DNA of 64,000 bases from Spongiactinospora rosea (GCF_003315795.1 NZ_QMEY01000001.1:310001-374000), one strand, 5' to 3'; positions 30,437 to 39,351 are shown, numbered from the stretch's first letter. The notes: generated from the letters alone by a model not told the origin. Translations and numbers: made by a program.

Positions 30437-31219
30437 TCAGCCCGCCTCGGGGCCGTGCACGGCCTCGCGCAGCCGCTCCACGAGCTGCCGCGGCTTCTCC
30501 GAGCCCCACACGTTGCGGCCGAACGCCACACCGGCGCCACCGGCCGCGACGATGCCCTTGGCCACGGCGACCAGCTCGTCCTCGCTGTCCATCTTCGGCC
30601 CGCCCAGCGCCACCACCGGGACCGGGCACGCCTCGGCCACCGCCGCGAACTCCTCCGGCGGCCCGGGGCACATCGTCTTGATGATGTCCGCACCCAGCTC
30701 CGCGCCGATGCGGGCGGCGCGCGCGACGTTCTCGACCGTCCACGGGACGGCGCGGCCCCAGCCGCCCGGGATCATCTCGGCCATCACCGGCAGGCCGACG
30801 GTCTCGGCCTCCGCGCAGACCCTGGCCAGCCGGGTCAGCGACTTCTCCTCGTCCGGAGCGCCGGGGAAGCCCAGCAGGACCAGGCAGTCGGCGCCGATCT
30901 TCAGCGCCTCCTCGACCGTGTAGAGGATCGAACTGGTGTCACCGGCCGGGAACTCCCCGATCTCGGAGGAGCCGCCGTCCACCCGGAGCACCAGCCCGGA
31001 CCGGGCGAACTCGCCGGCGTAGGCCCGGGCCAGGTGCCAGGTGGCCAGCACGCCGTCGGGACGGCCCGCCCCGATCTCCCGCATCGGCTCGCCGAGCGGC
31101 GGACCCTCGCCCATGTACGCGGCGTGGTCGATCGCGACGAAGACACTGCGTCCGTCGTCGCCGAAGATCCGGCGCAGCCGACGCAGCTTGCCCGCCCCCA
31201 CGGCGGATGTGTACTGCAC
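30437..31219 (-). CDS. Class I aldolase, LsrF/DeoC-like
   Basis: 260 residues, TIM-barrel aldolase: FVAIDHAAYMGEGP near the start, likely Schiff-base K181 in ADIIKTMCPG, and the phosphate-binding end GVAFGRNVWGS. Closest in pattern to LsrF and class I fructose-bisphosphate aldolases. The FGGY kinase in the same cluster could make its phosphorylated substrate. Substrate unknown. Confidence 0.85.
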   Translation of the reverse strand: MQYTSAVGAGKLRRLRRIFGDDGRSVFVAIDHAAYMGEGPPLGEPMREIGAGRPDGVLATWHLARAYAGEFARSGLVLRVDGGSSEIGEFPAGDTSSILYTVEEALKIGADCLVLLGFPGAPDEEKSLTRLARVCAEAETVGLPVMAEMIPGGWGRAVPWTVENVARAARIGAELGADIIKTMCPGPPEEFAAVAEACPVPVVALGGPKMDSEDELVAVAKGIVAAGGAGVAFGRNVWGSEKPRQLVERLREAVHGPEAG

Positions 31220-31249
31220 TGTGCATCCCTTCAGGAAGTTCGATGTGTT

Positions 31250-31681
31250 CTAGGGGCCGGCGCCGGTGACCTGGCGCTCGAACTCCGCGCCGTCCCAGTA
31301 GTCCACCCGGTGGTCGATCAGGCCGCCCGCCACGCGGAAGCGGAACATGCCGCGGATGGAGACGGGCGCGCCGCCGTACCTGGCGCTCATCCGGTACGGC
31401 ACGGCGGCGCGGTCACCGTCGATCAGCATGTCCTCGACCTCGTAACGCAGTTCGGCGAAACCGGCCAGGAACGACGCCAGCCGTTCCCGGTAGGCGTCCC
31501 TGCCGCGCACGCTCACTCCGGCCGCCGAGGTGTGCTCGTTGAAGAAGCCGGGCGTGACGCATGCGGCGATCTCGTCCCGGTCATGGCCGTTGAGCGCGCG
31601 GATGTACCGCTCGACGGCCTCCCGGGTCGCGACCACCGAATCCGATGCGCCGGAGGCGGGGTTCGCCAAAGGGTCATTCAC
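31250..31681 (-). CDS. SnoaL-like (NTF2 fold) protein
   Basis: 143 residues, GTG start overlapping the VOC gene by 8 bp. NTF2-like cone: VERYIRALNGHDRDEIAACVTPGF, RGRDAYRERLASFLAGF, DGDRAAVPYRMSARY, FRFRVAGGLIDHRVDYWD. Such proteins are isomerases, hydratases or cyclases. Translationally coupled to VOC protein 1; they probably act on the same intermediate. Confidence 0.83.
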   Translation of the reverse strand: MNDPLANPASGASDSVVATREAVERYIRALNGHDRDEIAACVTPGFFNEHTSAAGVSVRGRDAYRERLASFLAGFAELRYEVEDMLIDGDRAAVPYRMSARYGGAPVSIRGMFRFRVAGGLIDHRVDYWDGAEFERQVTGAGP

Positions 31682-32129
31682 CCCAGAGCGTGCGGACCTC
31701 TTCGTAGACCTTCTGGTCGTGAGAGATCTCGATCACGTTGCCGTCGGGGTCGGTCAGCGCGCAGACGTACCCCACCGGCGGCGGGATCTGCATGGGCTCC
31801 CAGTGCAGGCAGCCCATCTCGCGGCCCTTGGCGGCGATGGCGTCCACGTCCTCGCGGTTGGGCACCTCGATGCCCAGGTGCGCGAACGGCGTGAGCTGCG
31901 GCTGCTTCTTGCCCTTGTCCTTGGCGAACTCCACCAGGACCAGCACGAACGGCGTCTCCACCTGCTTGTCGTTGGACAGCCAGGCGTTACGTCCGTCCTT
32001 GTCCTCGTGGGTGGACACCACGACCAGCGGCGTCAGCGTCGTGTAGAACTCGATCGCCTTGTCGAGGTCGCTGGTGGGCAGCGCGACGTGGGTCCAGCGC
32101 GCTTCGGTGAGCGTCTTGCTCAAAGTCAT
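31674..32129 (-). CDS. VOC family (glyoxalase/dioxygenase fold) protein 1
   Basis: 151 residues from ATG 32129. Two beta-alpha-beta-beta-beta modules (TEARWTHVALPTSDLDKAIE, then LTPFAHLGIEVPNREDVDAI and YVCALTDPDGNVIEISHD). Putative metal ligands are the His in THVAL, the His in AHLGIEV and the Glu in NVIEIS. Catalyses isomerase, lyase or dioxygenase chemistry in this superfamily; substrate unknown. Confidence 0.87.
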   Translation of the reverse strand: MTLSKTLTEARWTHVALPTSDLDKAIEFYTTLTPLVVVSTHEDKDGRNAWLSNDKQVETPFVLVLVEFAKDKGKKQPQLTPFAHLGIEVPNREDVDAIAAKGREMGCLHWEPMQIPPPVGYVCALTDPDGNVIEISHDQKVYEEVRTLWGE

Positions 32130-32309
32130 CTCTCTCCTCGATTGTTGGTGGGTCCTCATGTGCATCATGTGCCGTGCCGTTCCCGGCCACGCCCTCGGGG
32201 GGTCCGGTGCGGGTTCCGTACCAGGAACGTCTGGACGCTATGTCCGCCGAGGTCAGGGACTCCATGTGCCCCCAGCCCAAAGATCGGCGCGTCCCCGTCG
32301 TCGAGCGGC

Positions 32310-32708
32310 TCATCGGCCGGCGGGCCGCCACCACATGACGATCTGGTTGCCCCAGGGATCGAGGAACGACGCGTGGTGGCCGTCGAACTCCTCCCAGTAA
32401 CTCTGCTCCCACAGGGCCGTCGCCCCCAGGATCACCGCCCGGTTCAGGTACTCCCCGGGAGGGCCGTCCACCAGGATGTAGGTGCGCGGCTGAAATCCCG
32501 AACGCGGCTGGGGGGCCCGCGGCGCCGGGTCGGGCACCTGCTCCCGTTCGCTCCACAGGCCCAGCGTCGGTCCGTCGCCGGGGAGGATCTCGTGGAACAC
32601 CCCCTGCGGACGGCCGTTGATCTCCCAGCCGAACAGCTCCTTGTAGAAGGCCGTGCTGGCCTCGATGTCCGGCGTCGGCAGATCGACGAAGACGAGCGTG
32701 TTCACCAC
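32310..32708 (-). CDS. VOC family protein 2
   Basis: 132 residues from GTG 32708, with AGGAG 7 nt upstream; a longer frame upstream overlaps the kinase gene on the same strand and was rejected. Shows NTLVFVDLPTPDIEASTAFY and HASFLDPWGNQIVMW, like bleomycin-resistance/glyoxalase proteins. Lies 35 bp after the kinase gene, so probably cotranscribed. Metal ligands are less clear than in VOC 1. Confidence 0.82.
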   Translation of the reverse strand: MVNTLVFVDLPTPDIEASTAFYKELFGWEINGRPQGVFHEILPGDGPTLGLWSEREQVPDPAPRAPQPRSGFQPRTYILVDGPPGEYLNRAVILGATALWEQSYWEEFDGHHASFLDPWGNQIVMWWRPAGR

Positions 32709-32743
32709 AGCGTCACTCCTGGAGGTAACTCTGATGCTTCCAA

Positions 32744-34000
32744 CTAGCGCAGTCGCCGTTCCGCGGCATCGCCCGACTCGACGAAACGCTTGTAGCCATC
32801 GCGATAGACCTGGCGGGGCACCGGTCTCACCACCCGGCCCGCCGGACGCGGCCACGACCCGCTCGGCGCGTCGCCGGGCAGCGGCCACCATCCGGCGCCC
32901 GCGCCCGCCGACAGCGCCGCGCCGTACGCGGCCAGGTCGGTCTCCTCGGGAACCTCCACCGGCACGTCGAGGACGTCCGCCTTGATCTGGCACCACACCG
33001 GGCTGCGCGCGGGCGCGCCCGCGCAGACCAGCACGTCAAGGGCGGGCAGACTCAGCGAGTCGAGGATGTGCCGCAGGCCGTAGGCGGTGCTCTCCAGCGC
33101 GGCCCTGGCGATGTGGGCGGGCCCGTGTCCGGACCCCAGTCCGGTGATCTCCGCCCGGAGTTCCCTGTTCCAGCGTGGTGCCCGCTCCCCCTCCAGGTAC
33201 GGCAGGACGCTCACGCCGTCCGCGCCTGGCGGAACCAGTTCCGCCAGGTCCAGCAGTTCGGAGATCGGCCGCCCGGTCAGCCGGGACAGCCACTCCATCA
33301 TCAGCCCGTGGCTGCTGACCGGTCCGCCGACGATGTCCACGCCGGTCGCGGCGCTGCGCATCGCGTGCGGGTCGCGCTCCTGCGGGCTCTCCACGGCGAC
33401 GGCGAGGCCCCCGGTCCGGCCGCCGGGGTCCAAGGCCCGGCCGGGGGTGTCCACGCCGCCGGCCCAGAACGCGAAGAAGGCGTCCTGCGCGCCCGCGACC
33501 AGCGGGATGTCGTGGGGCAGGCCGTGCGCGCCGTCGGTGTGGCCGATGACCTGGCCGGTGGCGGCCCGCCTGCCGTAGCCGCGCAGGGTGGCGTCGCCGG
33601 GCCAGCGCGACTGCCGTACGTTCGCGCCGAGCCTGGCCATCACCCAGTCCCACACCTGGGCGACGTCGTCGGTGCCGAGGATCTCGCGCTGCGCGTAGTG
33701 CTGCTCCTCGAAACCGAGCGTCGCGCCGGCGGGGTGCAGGACGGTGACGGCGGGGCTGCCGCTCATCGGCACGGTGGTCGGACTCTGGCCGCCGACACAG
33801 ATCGCGGCCGGGCGTACGCCGGTCTCGTTGATCGCCTCCACCACGGCGGCCAGCCACGCCGCGGGCTCCGCCCGCCCCTGCGCCCAGCCCTCGGCCCCTT
33901 CATAAACCCCGGACCCGACGGCGATGACCTCCCCGTCGCGGTTCATGGCGACGGCCCGCGCCGCATTCGACCCGACATCAACCCCAAGGACTGCGCTCAT
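32744..34000 (-). CDS. FGGY family carbohydrate kinase
   Basis: 418 residues from ATG 34000 (MSAVLGVDVGSNAARAVAMN). Shows the actin-like ATPase signature at the N-terminus, GGQSPTTVPM, VAGAQDAFFAFWAGG, and the C-terminal FGGY-type pattern YLEGERAPRWN ... ARAALESTAYGLRHIL ... VCAGAPARSPVWCQIKADV. Resembles xylulokinase/LsrK-like enzymes, though somewhat short (usual about 480-500). Probably phosphorylates a polyol or ketose before cleavage by the class I aldolase downstream. Confidence 0.88.
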   Translation of the reverse strand: MSAVLGVDVGSNAARAVAMNRDGEVIAVGSGVYEGAEGWAQGRAEPAAWLAAVVEAINETGVRPAAICVGGQSPTTVPMSGSPAVTVLHPAGATLGFEEQHYAQREILGTDDVAQVWDWVMARLGANVRQSRWPGDATLRGYGRRAATGQVIGHTDGAHGLPHDIPLVAGAQDAFFAFWAGGVDTPGRALDPGGRTGGLAVAVESPQERDPHAMRSAATGVDIVGGPVSSHGLMMEWLSRLTGRPISELLDLAELVPPGADGVSVLPYLEGERAPRWNRELRAEITGLGSGHGPAHIARAALESTAYGLRHILDSLSLPALDVLVCAGAPARSPVWCQIKADVLDVPVEVPEETDLAAYGAALSAGAGAGWWPLPGDAPSGSWPRPAGRVVRPVPRQVYRDGYKRFVESGDAAERRLR

Positions 34001-34021
34001 TGCGCTCGCTCCGCTCGCGCG

Positions 34022-34106
34022 GCGAGGGCGCGCCGGCGCTCTTCCCTCGTCACTCATCCGCTGGCGCTCCTTCGTTCCTCAGTCCAGATCACCGGCGCGC
34101 CCTCGC
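34022..34106. repeat. Inverted repeat between kinase and dehydrogenase genes
   Basis: Perfect 15-bp arms GCGAGGGCGCGCCGG (34022-34036) and CCGGCGCGCCCTCGC (34092-34106) flank a 55-bp GC-rich loop. Preceded by GCTCGCTCCGCTCGCG-like sequence. Splits an otherwise tight operon and may be a REP-type or attenuating structure. Confidence 0.65.
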
Positions 34107-34112
34107 ATGGGC

Positions 34113-35135
34113 TCATCGCGGGGACACCAGGACGCGGTAGACGGGGGTGGTGGCGGCGAGCTTCAGGGCCTCGGTGACGTCGGTGAGCGGGAAGCGGGCC
34201 GTGACCAGGGCGTCCAGGTCGGTGGCGAGGACGCCGGAGGCGATCAGCGCCGCCGCCTCCTGCCAGTCCTCGGGCTCCTGGCTGTAGACGCCGACGATGG
34301 ACAGCTCGTGGTGGTGGATCGCGTCCGGGGCGACCTCGCTGCGCTGGTCCTTGGCGAAGGCCCCGTACAGGACCACCGTGCCGCCGTCGTCGCACAGCTC
34401 GATCGCGGTCTCCAGCGCCCCCGGGGCGCCCGCCGTGACGAACACCAGGTCCTGCTTGCCGCCGCGGGCCAGCGCGTCCTGCGGGGTGGCGGCCCAGGCC
34501 GCGCCCGCCGCCTCGGCCTCGGCCAGTCGTTCGGCGCTGACGTCGATCAGGCCCACCGGCCCCGCGCCGCGCGCCCTGGCCAGCGCCAGGTGCAGCCGCC
34601 CCATGTACCCCGCGCCGATCACCGCGACCCGGTCGCCCGCGCGCAGCCCGCCCAGCCGCAGCGAGTGGACCACGCACGCCACCGGCTCGCCCATCGCGGC
34701 GTGCTCGATCGGCGCCGCGCCCGTCGGGTACGCCTGCCGCGCCTTGACTACCACGCCATCGGAAAGGCCCGCCCCGAACGACACCGTGCCGTCCGAGAGC
34801 GCGCCCCCCTGCGGGGCCTTGCACAACGCGCTGCGCCCACGGCGGCAGGCCGCGCACGTACCGCACCTGCTGAGCAGATCGACCGTCACGGTGTCGCCGA
34901 CCCGCGGGGAGCCGGGCAGCCCGTCCACCGCGGCCCCCACCTCGGCCACCCGCCCGGCGACCTCGTGGCCGGGCGCGACCGGGTAGAACCGCTTCTCACC
35001 CAGGTACAGGCGGCGCTCCATCGTGCACAGCCCGGTCGCCCCCACCTCCACCAGGATCTCGTCGGGCCCGACCCGTGGCATGGGCTCCTCCCGCAGCTCC
35101 ACGGCCTCGGGCCCGGTGACCACGGCGACTCTCAT
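34113..35135 (-). CDS. Zinc-dependent alcohol (polyol) dehydrogenase
   Basis: 340 residues. Catalytic zinc region GLCTMERRLYLG and GHEVAGRV; structural zinc site CGTCAACRRGRSALC; Rossmann motif VIGAGYMGRLHL. Belongs to the threonine/sorbitol dehydrogenase-like MDR group and would oxidise a sugar alcohol or related hydroxy compound with NAD(P). Starts 2 bp after the amidohydrolase stop. Confidence 0.9.
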   Translation of the reverse strand: MRVAVVTGPEAVELREEPMPRVGPDEILVEVGATGLCTMERRLYLGEKRFYPVAPGHEVAGRVAEVGAAVDGLPGSPRVGDTVTVDLLSRCGTCAACRRGRSALCKAPQGGALSDGTVSFGAGLSDGVVVKARQAYPTGAAPIEHAAMGEPVACVVHSLRLGGLRAGDRVAVIGAGYMGRLHLALARARGAGPVGLIDVSAERLAEAEAAGAAWAATPQDALARGGKQDLVFVTAGAPGALETAIELCDDGGTVVLYGAFAKDQRSEVAPDAIHHHELSIVGVYSQEPEDWQEAAALIASGVLATDLDALVTARFPLTDVTEALKLAATTPVYRVLVSPR

Positions 35136-35137
35136 AT

Positions 35138-36523
35138 TCAGTGACTCCTAACGTGTGGCCAGTGACGGCGTACGGCGACGCCGGCCCGCTCAAGCAGCCG
35201 GGCGGACGCCTTTCGTGCCTCGATTCGTAGCGCGTCCTCGTCGAGCGTCACGCACCGGCCCTGCCGTACCACGACCTGCCCGCCGACCAGCACGTCACGC
35301 ACCGAACGCCCGTCGGTGGACCAGACGAGCTGCTGGGCGACGTCGCCGCGGGGCGTCCACTGCGGGCCGGTCGCGTCGTGTACGACCAGGTCGGCCAGCT
35401 TGCCCGCCTCGATCGAGCCGATCCGATCGCCCATTCCCACGGCCTCCGCGCCGCGGATGGTGGCCATCTCCATCGCCTCGGGGGCGCCGATCGCGCCGGG
35501 GTCCATCGCGGTGTCCTTGGCCAGCCCGGCGGCGAGCGCGGCGGCGCGCAGGATGTCGGCCGCGTCGCCCGCGTTGCCCGCGTCGCAGCCGAGCGCGACC
35601 CGCCCGCCCCTGGTGAAGATCTCGGCGTGCCGTCCGGCGCGGGTGACGCCCTGGCCGAGCCGCAGGTACGCCCACGGGCAGTACGCGACCGCCGTCTCCG
35701 ATCCGAGCAGCGCGTCCACCTCGGCGTCGTCCAGCCAGACCGCGTGCGCGAGCAGCAGGTGCGGGCCCAGTACGCCCAGGTCCGCGAGGTGCAGCAGCGG
35801 GCGGCGGCCGGAACGGGCCAGGTAGTGGTCCACGTCGGCGCGTCCCGGCGACATGTGCATGGTCATGCCCGCCCCGGTACGCCGGGCGAGGTCCGCCGCC
35901 CCGGCGAGCAGCCCGTCGGAGGCCAGGCCGTGCCCCACAAGGGTGACCCTTCCTTCGACGAGGCCGCCCGCCGGATAGGACTCGACCACCGCCCACAAGC
36001 GGTCGAGCACCTCATCGGCCGGGGCGGCGTGGGGGGCGTCATCGACGTCCCAGCCCCACGTGCCGACCGTGCCGCGCGCTCCGGCGCGCGTCATCGCGGC
36101 GGCGACCCGCTCGGGGTTCGCCACCGTCCCGGCCTCGATGATCGTGGTGACCCCGTTGCGCAGGTTCTCGGCGCAGGCGAGGAGGGCGGAGAGTTCCTCG
36201 TCCTCGGGGAGGTGGGCCTGGTGCAGCGGTACGGCCCAGCCGTGGATCGACTCCTCGGAGTCGATGTCGTCGGGGATGCACGCGCGGGCGAGCGGGTCGC
36301 CGGTCAGATGCTGGTGGGCGTTGACCATGCCCGGCGTGACCACGCAGTCGGTGGCGTCCAGTTCCGGTACGTCCGGCCAGCGGGCGCGCAACTCGGCGGT
36401 GCCGCCGACGGCCAGGATGCGCTCCCCTGCCACCGCGACGGCACCGCCCAGCAGCACCTCGCGGCGGGGATTCATGGTCACGACGTCGCCGCCGGTGACC
36501 AGGAGATCCGGGATCAGCACCAT
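35138..36523 (-). CDS. Amidohydrolase (aminohydrolase, cytosine-deaminase/chlorohydrolase-like)
   Basis: 461 residues from ATG 36523; the frame extends far upstream but that part is a shadow of the divergent aldehyde dehydrogenase. Metal site HQH in NAHQHLTGD, a further His in LLAHAVWLDD and the Asp in LGCDAGNAG. Ends with the beta-sandwich typical of 5'-methylthioadenosine/8-oxoguanine deaminase relatives. Probably deaminates or hydrolyses an N-heterocycle. First gene of the catabolic operon. Confidence 0.88.
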   Translation of the reverse strand: MVLIPDLLVTGGDVVTMNPRREVLLGGAVAVAGERILAVGGTAELRARWPDVPELDATDCVVTPGMVNAHQHLTGDPLARACIPDDIDSEESIHGWAVPLHQAHLPEDEELSALLACAENLRNGVTTIIEAGTVANPERVAAAMTRAGARGTVGTWGWDVDDAPHAAPADEVLDRLWAVVESYPAGGLVEGRVTLVGHGLASDGLLAGAADLARRTGAGMTMHMSPGRADVDHYLARSGRRPLLHLADLGVLGPHLLLAHAVWLDDAEVDALLGSETAVAYCPWAYLRLGQGVTRAGRHAEIFTRGGRVALGCDAGNAGDAADILRAAALAAGLAKDTAMDPGAIGAPEAMEMATIRGAEAVGMGDRIGSIEAGKLADLVVHDATGPQWTPRGDVAQQLVWSTDGRSVRDVLVGGQVVVRQGRCVTLDEDALRIEARKASARLLERAGVAVRRHWPHVRSH

Positions 36524-36582
36524 GCAACCGAACGGTAGGTTCAGCGGGCGGGTCGGGTCATCTGCCCCAGAGCACAACATGT

Positions 36583-36601
36583 CAGGCAGAGTCCATGCCT
36601 G
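36583..36601. promoter_or_regulatory. Inverted repeat CAGGCA-N7-TGCCTG between divergent catabolic operons
   Basis: 6-bp arms with a 7-bp spacer in the 120-bp gap between the amidohydrolase and aldehyde dehydrogenase starts. Well placed as a shared operator; the regulator is not in this cluster. Confidence 0.4.
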
Positions 36602-36643
36602 GAACACAATGCCCGTTGATCCACTTATCGGAAGGCTTCCTCC

Positions 36644-38131
36644 ATGCGTTACGACCCGGCATGGCTCGACAGCGACCCGTATCGCCAGCTCATCGACGGC
36701 CGCGAGGCCGGCGACGGCAAGGTCCTTCCGATGCTGGACCCGTCCACGGGGGAGACGTTCGGCTCCTACCTCGAGGCGACGTCCGGCGAGGTGGACGCGG
36801 CCATCGCGGCGGCCAGGCGCAGCTACGACGGCGGCGAGTGGCGGCGGACGCCGGGCGCGCTCAAGGCGCAACTGCTGGAGTCCGTGGCGTTCGAGATCCG
36901 GGCGAACGCGCAGCGGCTGGCCACCCTTGAGGCGCTGGACACCGGCAAGGCGGTGAGCGGCGCGATCACGTACGACATCTTCGAGGCGGCCAACGCCTTC
37001 TCGCACGCCGCCGCCCTGGCCAGGACCGCGCACGGCGACGTACGCCGCAGCGCCTACCCGCCCGAACTGCTGCCCGGCGGCGGCCCCGAGGTCCTGACCA
37101 TGCGGACCCGCGAGCCCGCCGGCGTGGTCGCCGAACTGCTCCCCTGGAACGGCCCGCTGATGACCGGCAGCCAGCGGATCGCCATCGCCCTGGCGGCCGG
37201 CTGCTCGATCGTCGCCAAGCCTGCGGAGGAGGCCGTGGTCACGCTGGTCGAACTGGGCCGCATCCTCACCCGCGCCGGACTGCCCGCGGGCGTCCTCAAC
37301 ATCGTGCTCGGCGCGGGCGGGACCGTCGGCGAACGGCTGGTCACCGACCCGCGGATCGACCTGATCAGTCTGACCGGCGGCACCGCGACTGGCCGCCGGG
37401 TGATGGAGCTGGCCGCCCGCAACCTCACCCCGACCAACCTGGAACTGGGCGGCAAGTCCCCGGTGATCGTCTTCGCCGATGCCGACATCGAGCAGGCCGT
37501 GGGCTGGGCGATGATGGCCGCGTTCGTGAACATGGGCGAGGTCTGCGCGGCGGGCAGCCGGCTGCTGGTGGACGAACGCGTCTACGACGACGTCGTCAAG
37601 GGCGTCGCCGAGGCCGCCGCCGGCCTCCCGATCGGCGACGCGCTGGACCCGGGCACCTTCATCGGCCCGCTCATCAACGAGCGGCACGCCGAGAAGGTCC
37701 ACGGCTTCCTGTCACGGGCCATCGCCGCCGGCGACGGCGAGATCGTCGGCTCCCCGGCCCTCCCGGAACGCGCCCACCCGACCTTCATGGCCCCCACGGT
37801 CCTCGGCCGGGTACGCCCGGGCAGCGAGGTCGAACAACGCGAGATCTTCGGCCCGGTCCTCGCCGCCACCCCCTTCTCCACCGAGGAAGAGGCCCTGACC
37901 CTCGCCAACGGCACCCCCTACGGCCTGAACGCCACCATCTTCACCCGCGACCTCGAATGCGCCTTCCGCGTCTCCGCCGCTCTGGACTGCGGCTCGGTCA
38001 ACGTCAACTGCCACTTCACCCCGGACATGAACGAGGGCCGCGGCGAGGCCCGCAAATCCAGCGGCCACTCCCGCGTCGGCCTGGACGCCTACACCCGCCT
38101 GAAGTCCCTCAACCTCCAGACCCGCCCCTGA
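36644..38131 (+). CDS. Aldehyde dehydrogenase (NAD-dependent)
   Basis: 495 residues with a normal ALDH layout: PWNGPL with N169, E267 in NLELGGKSP, catalytic C301 in MGEVCAAGSR, and EIFGPVLAATPF. Start ATG with GGAAGG upstream. Oxidises an aldehyde to acid, probably the product of the divergent dehydrogenase/aldolase operon. Its 3' end overlaps the DUF397 gene on the other strand by 23 bp. Confidence 0.93.
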   Translation: MRYDPAWLDSDPYRQLIDGREAGDGKVLPMLDPSTGETFGSYLEATSGEVDAAIAAARRSYDGGEWRRTPGALKAQLLESVAFEIRANAQRLATLEALDTGKAVSGAITYDIFEAANAFSHAAALARTAHGDVRRSAYPPELLPGGGPEVLTMRTREPAGVVAELLPWNGPLMTGSQRIAIALAAGCSIVAKPAEEAVVTLVELGRILTRAGLPAGVLNIVLGAGGTVGERLVTDPRIDLISLTGGTATGRRVMELAARNLTPTNLELGGKSPVIVFADADIEQAVGWAMMAAFVNMGEVCAAGSRLLVDERVYDDVVKGVAEAAAGLPIGDALDPGTFIGPLINERHAEKVHGFLSRAIAAGDGEIVGSPALPERAHPTFMAPTVLGRVRPGSEVEQREIFGPVLAATPFSTEEEALTLANGTPYGLNATIFTRDLECAFRVSAALDCGSVNVNCHFTPDMNEGRGEARKSSGHSRVGLDAYTRLKSLNLQTRP

Positions 38132-38306
38132 GTTCGCTGAGGAAGTAGGCCCATTCGGCGGGGGTGAAGAGGAGTTTCGGGCCGTGGGGGTCTTTGGAGT
38201 CGCGTACGGCGATGACGCCAGGCAGATTCCGAGCGACCTCCACGCAGTTGTTGTTGGCCCCCTGGCTCCGGGTGCTCTTGTGCCACTCGGCGCTGGACAG
38301 GTCCAT
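38109..38306 (-). CDS. DUF397 small regulatory protein
   Basis: 65 residues, MDLSSAEWHKSTRSQGANNNCVEVA opening and FTPAEWAYFL near the end: the full DUF397 pattern (WxKSxxSxxxxxCVEVA ... FTxxEWxAF). These proteins are encoded next to Scr1/WhiJ-type XRE regulators and are thought to control them. Follows the regulator gene by 7 bp. Confidence 0.92.
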   Translation of the reverse strand: MDLSSAEWHKSTRSQGANNNCVEVARNLPGVIAVRDSKDPHGPKLLFTPAEWAYFLSELRGGSGG

Positions 38307-38313
38307 GGATGCC

Positions 38314-39165
38314 TCACAGCCGGCTTATCAGGTCGGACAGGTACGCGATCGATGCGTCCACGCCCAGCGCCTCGGCGCAAAGGTGCTGGAAGATCAGGTC
38401 ATAGCGTGTGATGTGCTGGCATTCTTCCAGATAAAGGTTGCATGCTGGCGTCTCAACGTAAACCACACTTCGATCGGCTTCGAGGGGAAAGTCGAGAATC
38501 ACGAACTGCCCTCCCAAGCCGATGTGGGCACCAGCGGACATTGGCATGATCTGGATGGTCACATGTTCCAGGGAGTGTGTGTCGATCAGCCGCTGGAGCT
38601 GTCGGCGGCGTGCGCCCGCGTCGCCTACAGGCCGAAGCAACGCCGCCTCGTCGATGATGGCCCAGAATCGAGGGGGACGATCCTGCGCCAGGATCTCTTG
38701 GCGGCGCATTCTCGCGGCCACGTGCTGCTCCACTTCCGCCGGATCCCGCACCAACTGCGAACGTGTGAGCGCCGTCGTGTATTCAGGGGTCTGGAGTAGT
38801 CCGGGGACGATCAGGGGCTCGAAAGTCCTGATGGACGATGCCTCGGCTTCAAGGCCCACGTAGCTGCCGATGAAGACGCCCTTGTACTGCTCCCACCAGC
38901 CGCGTTCGCGGGCGCCCCGCACCAGATCCATGACCTCCTCCCGGTGGCGCTCGTCGGTCACGCCGTACAGGGCGATGATGTCGCGGATGTCCCGCGGGCG
39001 GGGCCGGGCGGTCTTGGCCGCCTCCAGGCGGGAGATGGTGGCCTGGGACAGGTCGAGGGCGTGGGCCGCCTCCTCCATGGTCATCCCGGCGGCCTCCCGG
39101 AGCCTGCGCAACTCCGCCGCCAGGCGTCGGCGGCGGACCGTCGGGCTCTGACTGCGCTCGGCCAT
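38314..39165 (-). CDS. XRE regulator with DUF5753/Scr1-type domain (WhiJ-like)
   Basis: 283 residues. HTH at about 15-70 (AAGMTMEEAAHALDLSQATISRLE), followed by the Scr1/DUF5753 domain (FEPLIVPGLLQTPEYTTAL, LGGQFVILDFP, VYVETPACNLYLE). Together with the DUF397 gene behind it and the ATPase gene divergent in front, this forms a whiJ/abaA-type locus, a family linked to timing of development in Streptomyces. Confidence 0.93.
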   Translation of the reverse strand: MAERSQSPTVRRRRLAAELRRLREAAGMTMEEAAHALDLSQATISRLEAAKTARPRPRDIRDIIALYGVTDERHREEVMDLVRGARERGWWEQYKGVFIGSYVGLEAEASSIRTFEPLIVPGLLQTPEYTTALTRSQLVRDPAEVEQHVAARMRRQEILAQDRPPRFWAIIDEAALLRPVGDAGARRRQLQRLIDTHSLEHVTIQIMPMSAGAHIGLGGQFVILDFPLEADRSVVYVETPACNLYLEECQHITRYDLIFQHLCAEALGVDASIAYLSDLISRL

Positions 39166-39250
39166 CGATTACCTCCAGTGCGTAAGTAAAGCCTGATCGT
39201 GAGCACCTTGCTCAATCTGGGACAAAGAGTGCGACATTCAGAGTGAATAT

Positions 39251-39296
39251 TGCAGTCAGCGCTAGCTGGACCCATTATAGGTCCACAGACTGCAAC
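39251..39296. promoter_or_regulatory. Nested palindrome in the divergent promoter region of the whiJ-like locus
   Basis: Outer arms TTGCAGTC (39251-39258) / GACTGCAA (39289-39296) and inner arms TGGACC (39268-39273) / GGTCCA (39281-39286) around cattata. It lies between the XRE gene start (39165) and the ATPase start (39352) in locally AT-rich DNA; likely operator for one or two regulators. Confidence 0.6.
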
Positions 39297-39351
39297 CGCC
39301 CACTCGCTTTGCGTGATCGATCGGGCGGAACGGACATCAGGAGTCGAGCCC

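Noticed and set aside
36524..37702. N-terminal extension of the amidohydrolase frame on the minus strand
   Set aside because: It overlaps the aldehyde dehydrogenase antisense and has no amidohydrolase similarity; the family begins at ATG 36523.
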